Positions 6,642 through 11,532 of a DNA stretch of 11,532 nucleotides are shown here, in pieces. The DNA is from CAYVOX01 sp964453035 (lineage in GTDB: Bacteria > Chloroflexota > Anaerolineae > Anaerolineales > Anaerolineaceae), in assembly GCA_964453035.1 (NCBI GenBank), contig CAYVOX010000111.1, forward strand, positions 1 to 11,532. The letters are read 5' to 3'. The translations under genes were made by a program, and so were the position numbers. Numbering within the stretch: the first letter of the stretch is position 1; each line of letters starts with the position of its first letter. The notes beneath the pieces are model-generated. The model was not told the DNA's origin. It made no database searches and saw nothing but the letters and a program-made list of their open reading frames with translations.

Positions 6642-7967
6642 ATGAAATGCCCGCATTGTGGAAAGGAACATCCCAATCAGGCGATCTTCTGCCCTGAAAC
6701 CGGCAGCCAGATCATCTCGTTTGAGTGCCCGCGCTGCGGTGAAGTGCTCATGGCGGGCTCGTCCTTTTGCACCAACTGCAGCCTCAACCTGCTGGAGCCC
6801 ACCGCCCCGCCGCCCTCTGACGCAACCGCGCCCGTTTCCATCCATAAAACGCCCTTCAAAGAGCGCCTTTGGCTGTGGATTGCGCTGCTGGTGATTGGCG
6901 TGGCGCTGCTGTTGGGCGGCTTTTACCTGCTCTTTCGCGTCTTCACCAGCGCGCAGGATGAAATTGCTCGCCACACGCCCATTCCCACCCGCACCATCAC
7001 CCCCACGCCCACCCCGCGCCCCACCCTCACCCCTTCGCCCAGTCCCACTATCACCCCCACGCCCGGGCCAACCCTCACCCCCACCGAGGTGAGCGCCAAC
7101 GTGGATATCGCCCCGCCCGCCGACCTGCCGGAGTGCATCACTGCCGGGCAAACCTACACCCGCCAGCAGGACGGCATGGTGATGGTTTGCGTTCCGGCGG
7201 GCAGCTTCACCATCGGGCAGCGTAGTTGCGGCTATGCTGGCTGCGAAAAGGAAGTCAACGGCGGCACGCTCAACCTGCCTGCCTTCTGGATTGACCGTTC
7301 CGAGGTCACCAACGCCATGTTTGCCCAATTTGTGGCTGAGACCAACTTCGTCACCGGCGCCGAGCGCACCGGAGCCTCCGCGGTGTACGGCTTCACCGAG
7401 GCCGTCCCCGCCGCCGACTGGCGCCACCCGCAGGGGCTGACCAGCTCCATCAACGGGTTGGATGATCACCCCGCGGTTCAGCTCAACTGGTTCGCCGCCA
7501 ATGCTTACTGCCAGCGCCTGGGCGGGCAGCTCCCCTCCGAGGCGCAGTGGGAAAAAGCCGCGCGCGGCAGCGACGGACGCCTGTTTCCATGGGGTAACGA
7601 CTTGCCCAAGGCCACCTTCCTCAACGCGGCGGATGCCAACCTGCCTGTACCGTGGGCGCGCGCTGACCAGGACGACGGATTCCGCTACACCTCGCCCGCC
7701 GGCAGTTTCCCGGCAGGCGCCAGCCCCTTCGGCGTGCTGGACCTGGCCGGCAACGCCTGGGAATGGACCCGCAGCCTGTTCCGCGATTACCCCTACACAC
7801 TGGATGACGGGCGCGAGCTCTCCGCGGAACCCGGCCCAAAGGATAAGGTGACCCTGCGCGGCGGCTGCTGGTATGATGATTACGGCAGCGTGCGCGCCAC
7901 CCTGCGCTACGGCGGCCTAGCCGACCAATCCACCGACGGCACCGGCTTCCGCTGCGTGTTCCCGTAG
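6642..7967 (+). CDS. zinc-ribbon membrane protein with FGE-sulfatase (SUMF1) domain
   Basis: A 441-residue protein in four parts. Two zinc ribbons lie at 3-46: Cys29/Cys32 with Cys43/Cys46 is complete, while Cys3/Cys6 with Cys17 lacks the fourth cysteine. One membrane helix spans about 76-100, a Thr/Pro linker 112-148, and a formylglycine-generating-enzyme-like domain 176-441. The FGE fold is shown by WIDRSEVTNAMFAQFV (216-231), LPSEAQWEKAARG (297-309), FPWGN (315-319), LAGNAWEWTRS (368-378), LRGGCW (405-410) and GFRC (435-438). The two copper-binding catalytic cysteines of true FGE are not seen after RGG, so it is unlikely to make formylglycine; related folds act in binding, sensing or other oxidations. 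The ribbons are probably cytoplasmic and the FGE domain outside. Start: ATG with GGAGGG at 6631-6636; the frame is open back to 6603, but that lacks a ribosome binding site. Confidence 0.88.
   Translation: MKCPHCGKEHPNQAIFCPETGSQIISFECPRCGEVLMAGSSFCTNCSLNLLEPTAPPPSDATAPVSIHKTPFKERLWLWIALLVIGVALLLGGFYLLFRVFTSAQDEIARHTPIPTRTITPTPTPRPTLTPSPSPTITPTPGPTLTPTEVSANVDIAPPADLPECITAGQTYTRQQDGMVMVCVPAGSFTIGQRSCGYAGCEKEVNGGTLNLPAFWIDRSEVTNAMFAQFVAETNFVTGAERTGASAVYGFTEAVPAADWRHPQGLTSSINGLDDHPAVQLNWFAANAYCQRLGGQLPSEAQWEKAARGSDGRLFPWGNDLPKATFLNAADANLPVPWARADQDDGFRYTSPAGSFPAGASPFGVLDLAGNAWEWTRSLFRDYPYTLDDGRELSAEPGPKDKVTLRGGCWYDDYGSVRATLRYGGLADQSTDGTGFRCVFP
6975..7085 (+). repeat. Thr/Pro-rich linker coding repeat
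   Basis: A C-rich stretch coding for a TP/SP-repeat spacer between the membrane helix and the FGE domain. It holds a 15-bp direct repeat, ATCACCCCCACGCCC, at 6996-7010 and 7050-7064. Such tracts can expand or contract by slippage, which would change linker length but not frame when whole codons are gained or lost. Confidence 0.75.
7000..7022 (-). other. potential G-quadruplex motif
   Basis: On the minus strand four G-runs of 4, 4, 3 and 5 are separated by loops of 3, 1 and 3 bases (CGC, T, CGT). This satisfies the usual G3+N1-7 pattern. It lies on the template strand of the Thr/Pro linker, so it may only be a by-product of proline codons. Confidence 0.5.
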
Positions 7968-7972
7968 GACGC

Positions 7973-7987
7973 CGGGATCGCATCCCG
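7973..7987 (+). terminator. weak terminator-like hairpin after FGE-domain gene
   Basis: CGGGAT-CGC-ATCCCG forms a 6-bp stem with a 3-base loop, starting 6 bases after the stop codon. No T-run follows, so intrinsic termination is doubtful. Confidence 0.3.
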
Positions 7988-8110
7988 ATCAACAAATCTG
8001 CCGTGGGAGATTGTCAGTTGTAAAATAACCCCCAATGGTTTCGGAAAAAACCTTTGAGGTTAGTGTTGAGGGATAAAGATAGCTTTAGTCTGCTGCAAAG
8101 CAGCCCTATC

Positions 8111-8154
8111 AAAAAAAAACCGGGCAGGTTACTCACAAGAGCATCCTACCCGGT
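8111..8154 (-). terminator. intrinsic terminator of the YhfC-family gene
   Basis: On the minus strand a stem of 10 positions with one mismatch (8145-8154 with 8119-8128) and a 16-base loop runs straight into a tract of nine T (8111-8119 as A on the plus strand). It lies about 60 bases after the YhfC stop. In the plus direction only CTTATT follows, so it is mainly a minus-strand terminator. Confidence 0.8.
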
Positions 8155-8214
8155 CTTATTCTCCGCCAGTTAGGTGGAATCCACCCCGACAAAATAGAAA
8201 TTATGTTCTAATAA

Positions 8215-9159
8215 TTAATTATCCTCAGGGTCGCCGCCCTGCTCCTCATCGTGCAGCTGCTTCTGGCGGGCGCGCTTGGCTTCGATCACCTCTTTATAGC
8301 TGCGCGCAGCTTCCTCCGGTTTGGGCTGGCGTTCGCGCTCGCGCTCCAGGAAGGACAACCCCTTCAAATTGGCGGGCGGCGCCGGCGCTTCCATGGGACC
8401 GGTCTCCCTGGCCTTGTAATACAGCAGGAAAATGACCGCAATGTTGACCAGCATAACCCCCACCAGCAGAATCGAGTTCCACACGTCCGGCATGGCGTAG
8501 GATACCGCCGCGGCGACAGAATTGAGCGCGGCGTGCCACAGCAGCGCGGCCAGCGCAAAAATCCACAACTTGCGGCTGACGGCAAGCCACATCATCACGC
8601 TGAGCGCCAGTTGCAGCGAGAGCGCCGAAAGCCGCTGCAGCGCGCTGGCCAGCGGAAGGTACCACGGCAGCGCCCAGAAAGCCTCCACCTGTCTGGTGAG
8701 CTCGGCGGCCTCTTCCGGCGGCAGGTTCATGGATTGTGTGCCAGAGGTGGTGATGGAAATGGCAAAGACGAAATTGACCAGGAACTGGAAACCCACCATC
8801 AGCGCTTCAATCCCACCGTGGCCCGCCCCCATCACCAGCGCTGAGCCCCACGCCTTACCTTTTTCGCGAATCAGCCAGAACCCGCCAAAGCGGGCGGCGT
8901 TTTCGATGAGCGCGGCCAGGAAGCCGAACAGGATGATGACCAGGGAAGGCGACCAGGTGGTGAGCATCTGCTGGTAGGCCTGGGTATCCGCTACGGATTG
9001 AAAGATGGGGGTTTGCACCACCTGTGCCAGCAGGTAAGCCAGCATGCCCACCCCCAGAATTTTCCATTCCGAGTTGTAGCGGCGAATGAGGTAATACCCC
9101 AGGCCGATGGGTAAAACGACCTGGATAAGAATGCTGATGACAAAGCCAACAGTTAGCAT
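8215..9159 (-). CDS. YhfC-family intramembrane protease-like protein
   Basis: A 314-residue membrane protein of the YhfC type, predicted intramembrane metalloproteases related in layout to CPBP/PrsW proteins. The conserved residues lie in hydrophobic helices: Glu86 and Arg90 in IENAARFGGFW, His114 and Glu118 in GAGHGGIEAL, and His209 and Asn213 in WHAALNSVAA. About seven or eight helices fit, at roughly 3-24, 34-50, 72-92, 104-133, 165-193, 198-219 and 228-248. The last 65 residues form a charged cytoplasmic tail rich in Glu, Arg and Lys. No substrate is known for most members. Start: ATG at 9159 with GAAAGG at 9169-9174; the frame stays open to 9237, but that extension would run through the probable -10 box at 9200-9205 into a parS-like site. 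It ends at an AT-rich 12-bp palindrome (8211-8222) and a strong terminator. Confidence 0.82.
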   Translation of the reverse strand: MLTVGFVISILIQVVLPIGLGYYLIRRYNSEWKILGVGMLAYLLAQVVQTPIFQSVADTQAYQQMLTTWSPSLVIILFGFLAALIENAARFGGFWLIREKGKAWGSALVMGAGHGGIEALMVGFQFLVNFVFAISITTSGTQSMNLPPEEAAELTRQVEAFWALPWYLPLASALQRLSALSLQLALSVMMWLAVSRKLWIFALAALLWHAALNSVAAAVSYAMPDVWNSILLVGVMLVNIAVIFLLYYKARETGPMEAPAPPANLKGLSFLERERERQPKPEEAARSYKEVIEAKRARQKQLHDEEQGGDPEDN

Positions 9160-9199
9160 AGGCGCAAACCTTTCAGTGGAGAAGATACAGCCAGAGGAT

Positions 9200-9205
9200 A
9201 GTATA
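9200..9205 (-). promoter_or_regulatory. possible -10 box for YhfC-family gene
   Basis: TATACT on the minus strand, 40 bases before the ATG, with a GAAAGG ribosome binding site in the leader. No good -35 box is seen. The position where one would lie (about 9222-9228) touches the first parS-like site, so ParB bound there could affect this promoter. Confidence 0.4.
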
Positions 9206-9229
9206 TCAGGGATTGGAACGGGCGGGGGG

Positions 9230-9245
9230 TGTTTCACGTGAAAAT
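9230..9245. other. parS-like ParB-binding site, imperfect
   Basis: This site matches the bacterial parS consensus TGTTTCACGTGAAACA at 14 of 16 positions; only the last two bases of the right half-site differ. Its centre is 31 bases from the perfect site next to it, close to three helical turns, so both would face the same side of the DNA. Confidence 0.7.
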
Positions 9246-9260
9246 TCCGTGGCGGTAAAA

Positions 9261-9276
9261 TGTTTCACGTGAAACA
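9261..9276. other. parS: parS site, perfect 16-bp palindrome
   Basis: TGTTTCACGTGAAACA, an exact palindrome and an exact match to the well-known bacterial chromosomal parS consensus bound by ParB (Spo0J). ParB loads here, spreads and recruits SMC to segregate the origin region. It lies in a non-coding gap between the SPFH terminator and the YhfC promoter. No parA or parB gene is in the window. Chromosomal parS sites usually cluster near oriC, so the window is probably origin-proximal. Confidence 0.87.
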
Positions 9277-9287
9277 TACAGGCAGGT

Positions 9288-9327
9288 AAAAAAGCGCCCC
9301 CCTCAAGACGCGCTGCTTGAGGAGGGC
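9288..9327 (-). terminator. intrinsic terminator of the SPFH gene
   Basis: On the minus strand a 12-position stem with one mismatch (9316-9327 with 9296-9307) and an 8-base loop is followed within two bases by six T (9288-9293 as A on the plus strand). It begins about 34 bases after the SPFH stop and ends the hydrolase-SPFH transcript before the parS sites. Confidence 0.82.
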
Positions 9328-9360
9328 ACAATTTGTTCTCTTGGTTCAACCGGGCGCGGA

Positions 9361-10332
9361 TTACTCGCTCCTGGGCAGGTTGTTTTGAGCCAGCGACACC
9401 ATGCCGCTCAAACCGCCCAGGTTCATCGTGTCCACGGCGCTGGAGGGTACAATCACCAGGGCGCCTTTATCCTTCAACCCTTCAAACAGCATGTTCATGG
9501 CGCGCAGGTGCAGCGCGGTGGGGTTGTTGATATAGACCTGCGATGCCTCTGAGAAGCTGGAGGCTACCTGTTTTTCTGCTTCGCCCAGGATGACGCGCGA
9601 CTGACGCTCGCGCTCAGCCTGCGCCTGCTGCGACATGGCATCTTCCAGCCCCTGCGGGATGATGACGTCGCGGATTTCCACGCTCTGCACCGAGATGCCC
9701 CACGGGGTGGTGCGCTCATCAATAATCTTCTGCAGGTCGGCATCCATCCTGGCCCGTCCGATGAGGATATCCGCCAGGGTCATCTGCCCGATCACTTCGC
9801 GCAGCGCGGTTTGCGCTGCCCAGGCAATCGCCTGGCGGTAATCAGCCACTTCCAGGGCGGCTTTTTCAGCATCCCACACCATCCAGAACAGCACGGCATC
9901 CACGTCAACGGGTACCGTGTCCTTGGTGAGCGTCTTTTCAGCGTTGAAAGGCGTGACCATCACGCGGTGGTCAATCCAGGTGGGGGTCGAGTCAATTACG
10001 GGGATCATCCAGAACAGCCCCGGCCCGCGCAGCCCGTGGAAGCGCCCCAGGCGCAGCACCACGGCTTTTTCCCACTGCTGGGCCACCTTGAGGGCGAAGA
10101 GGAAGTAAAAGCCAATCACCGTGAAGCCGATAATCCACAGCGCGGACCAATCTCCCCACAGCGGTTCGGTGATAATCACACCGACCATGCCGATCAGGAA
10201 GGCGATGATGAAGAGGGCTGCGCCCAGTCCGCTGACGTGGACGTTATCCGGAGCTTTGTAGGATTTGGTCTGGGCCTGCCCCTGCGCAGCGCTGGATTCT
10301 GAAGATTGGGTCTTGCTGACTCTGCTTGCCAT
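9361..10332 (-). CDS. SPFH/slipin-type (stomatin-like) membrane protein
   Basis: A 323-residue SPFH (band 7) protein. A polar Ser/Gln-rich N-terminus (1-30) leads to two hydrophobic segments (about 35-55 and 64-82). The SPFH domain begins at WEKAVVLRLGRFHGLRGPG (87-105), continues through IDHRVMVTPFN (120-130), and ends in the slipin hallmark SVEIRDVIIPQGLEDAM (216-232). A helical stretch rich in Ala, Gln, Glu and Arg (233-262) follows. These proteins form ring-like or microdomain scaffolds in the membrane and modulate proteases or channels. Slipins are often paired with an NfeD protein; none is present here. Start: ATG with GAGG at 10338-10341, 5 bases away. It starts 46 bases after the stop of the hydrolase gene on the same strand, so co-transcription is likely, and it ends at a strong terminator. 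Confidence 0.9.
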   Translation of the reverse strand: MASRVSKTQSSESSAAQGQAQTKSYKAPDNVHVSGLGAALFIIAFLIGMVGVIITEPLWGDWSALWIIGFTVIGFYFLFALKVAQQWEKAVVLRLGRFHGLRGPGLFWMIPVIDSTPTWIDHRVMVTPFNAEKTLTKDTVPVDVDAVLFWMVWDAEKAALEVADYRQAIAWAAQTALREVIGQMTLADILIGRARMDADLQKIIDERTTPWGISVQSVEIRDVIIPQGLEDAMSQQAQAERERQSRVILGEAEKQVASSFSEASQVYINNPTALHLRAMNMLFEGLKDKGALVIVPSSAVDTMNLGGLSGMVSLAQNNLPRSE

Positions 10333-10358
10333 GTTAACCTCGCATTTCTTTGAAAATT

Positions 10359-10372
10359 CCTGTGGGTACAGG
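10359..10372 (-). other. small hairpin between hydrolase and SPFH genes
   Basis: CCTGT-ACCC-ACAGG on the minus strand, a 5-bp stem followed by AATTTTC. It is too short to be a sure terminator but could reduce read-through into the SPFH gene. Confidence 0.25.
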
Positions 10373-10378
10373 TTGAAC

Positions 10379-11532
10379 TTATTTGGTTTTGATCCAGCCG
10401 GCGATATCCTGGATGACCTCGCTGCTGACCTTGCCCGCCTTTTCGTACTCCTGCGGGGTGGAGGGCCCCTCGCCGCTGATGAACAGGTGATTGAGGGCGG
10501 GGTAGAGCTTGAAGGCGGCGTTAGCCTTGCCCGCCAGGGCGCTCTGCCAGGCGGTGAAATCGGCGGCAGCCAGCACCTGGTAATCGCGCTGGCCCTGCAG
10601 CACCAGGATGCGCTGCGGCAGGCTGGCGATCACCCGGGCGGGATTGTAAGCGCGCAGGTCCAGCCAGTAGGCGGCGTTGGCGCCCATCAGGTCGGCGGGT
10701 GGGGTTTGCAGGTCAAGGTTGGGGGCCTTGATGCGCGCCACCTGGGTCTTGATGGCTTCAAGCTGGGCGGTCTGGTCGGCGCTGGGGCCGCCGTTGAGGC
10801 TGAACAGGTAGGTAAACTGCTCAACCATCAGGTCTTCCAGCGGGCGCGGGCTGCCAGCCAGCAGGATGATGCCCGCCAGGGAGGGCGCCTGCTGCGCGAT
10901 GCGCGGCGCGGCGGTGCCGCCCAGGCTGTGACCCAGCACAAAGATGCGCTGCGGGTCTATGGCGGGGTTCTGGCGCAGCACCTGAACGGCAGCCAGGGCA
11001 TCCTCCACCGTCTCCTGCTGCAGGGTGAAGGCTTGCATCAGGGCGGGCGAGGCGGCAATCTTGGCGGCGTGGGTGAGGGTGCGCTTGTCATAGCGCAGCA
11101 CGGCGATGCCCAGGTCAGCCAGCCCCCAGGCCAGGTCGCGGAAGGGCTTGTTGGGGCCGATGGTCTCGTCGCGGTCATTGGGACCGGAACCGTGCACCAG
11201 CACCACCGCCGGGAACGGCCCGCTGCCGGTGGGCAAACTGAGCGTGCCGGGTACAGCCCATTCACCGCTGCCGATGGTCACATCCTGTTCGCTGAAGGCT
11301 CCGGTGGGCGGAGTGGTGGGCTGGGGGGTGACGGCTGCGCCGGAGGGCGGCTTGAAGAACAGGCCGCTAATTTGCCCGCTGGCGTTGAACACCACCTGCG
11401 TATCGAGGTTGGATTTCTCAAACTGGCAGGTGACGTACACGATGCGGTAGCCGGCCTGCTCGGCGGTGCGCGTGCCGAGCTGCTTCTGGAACGGCCCAGC
11501 CTGCGTTTGAAGCTGTGCCCACAGCTCTTTCA
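10379..11532 (-). CDS. alpha/beta hydrolase with DUF3887-like N-terminal domain (5' end cut by window)
   Basis: Partial: the frame has no stop up to the window edge, so the N-terminus lies outside. The visible 383 residues begin in a DUF3887-like region; QAGYRIVYVTCQFE then DTQVVFNASGQISGLFF (visible residues about 25-59) is typical. A Pro/Thr linker follows, then an alpha/beta hydrolase (about 90-383). Counting from the edge, the oxyanion stretch is VLVHGSGPND (110-119) and the nucleophile is Ser202 in LGHSLGG. The acid is probably Asp316 in GQRDYQV and the base His348 in ALNHLF. Related proteins are secreted or membrane-anchored esterase/peptidase-like enzymes; the signal peptide, if any, is not in the window, and no substrate can be named. 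A methionine-coded GTG at 11438-11440 lies inside the DUF3887 region and is not the true start. Confidence 0.87.
   Translation of the reverse strand, partial: KELWAQLQTQAGPFQKQLGTRTAEQAGYRIVYVTCQFEKSNLDTQVVFNASGQISGLFFKPPSGAAVTPQPTTPPTGAFSEQDVTIGSGEWAVPGTLSLPTGSGPFPAVVLVHGSGPNDRDETIGPNKPFRDLAWGLADLGIAVLRYDKRTLTHAAKIAASPALMQAFTLQQETVEDALAAVQVLRQNPAIDPQRIFVLGHSLGGTAAPRIAQQAPSLAGIILLAGSPRPLEDLMVEQFTYLFSLNGGPSADQTAQLEAIKTQVARIKAPNLDLQTPPADLMGANAAYWLDLRAYNPARVIASLPQRILVLQGQRDYQVLAAADFTAWQSALAGKANAAFKLYPALNHLFISGEGPSTPQEYEKAGKVSSEVIQDIAGWIKTK

Noticed and set aside
5272..7469. Long antisense open frames across the GH3 and FGE-domain genes (for example 5272-6240 and 6498-7469 on the minus strand)
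   Set aside because: Low-complexity Gly/Ala/Arg-rich translations mirroring high-GC codons of the real genes; no domain motifs and no ribosome binding sites.
8035..8076. Tiny frame of 13 codons after a TAAAAT box (8021-8026) in the 7968-8214 gap
   Set aside because: No -35 box and no ribosome binding site; such short frames occur by chance in AT-rich gaps. It could be a gene remnant but nothing supports it.
8173..8185. GGTGG-AAT-CCACC hairpin and neighbouring AT-rich palindrome (8211-8222)
   Set aside because: Stem is short, no T-run follows in either direction, and a much stronger terminator lies just downstream on the minus strand.
1..11532. CRISPR array, tRNA, rRNA, riboswitch, or phage/transposase gene
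   Set aside because: I read both strands for regular spaced repeats, cloverleaf-like arms and recombinase motifs and saw none; a tRNA or covariance-model scan would be the decisive test.

Overview
The window is GC-rich and densely coded, and looks like chromosomal DNA from a Chloroflexota bacterium, probably of the Anaerolineae type. That placement is an inference from gene style: a zinc-ribbon/Thr-Pro-linker/FGE-domain membrane protein, a YhfC-type intramembrane protease and a DUF3887-linked hydrolase. No ribosomal or other phylogenetic marker is present. There are nine genes, one of them cut by the right edge. I see no CRISPR array, phage genes, transposase, tRNA or rRNA.

Left part (1-3008): a radical SAM enzyme (+) faces a 12-helix MFS exporter (-). 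The gap between their stop codons is filled by a 149-bp palindromic element (971-1119) with terminal inverted repeats and an exact 8-bp direct repeat on each side, so it reads as a small non-autonomous insertion (MITE-like). The exporter and a small membrane protein of unknown function (2538-3008) are divergently transcribed from two back-to-back sigma70-type promoters.

Middle part (3015-7967): a two-gene unit on the minus strand (DinB-like protein, then a PfkB/1-phosphofructokinase-type sugar kinase) diverges from a plus-strand pair, a cytoplasmic GH3 beta-glycosidase followed by the FGE-domain membrane protein. Sugar release by GH3 and phosphorylation by the kinase could be parts of one carbohydrate route, but no transporter or regulator is here to prove it.

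Right part (8215-11532): all genes are on the minus strand. A secreted-type alpha/beta hydrolase (partial) leads into a stomatin/slipin-like SPFH protein, which ends at a clear intrinsic terminator. A YhfC-family protease gene follows and ends at its own terminator. Between SPFH and YhfC lie two ParB-binding parS-like sites, one of them a perfect 16-bp palindrome. This is the most striking non-coding signal in the window and suggests an origin-proximal chromosome region.

I do not see a wholly new multi-gene system. The observations best worth following are the parS pair, the small insertion placed exactly at a stop-stop junction, and the FGE-like protein that lacks the catalytic cysteine pair.
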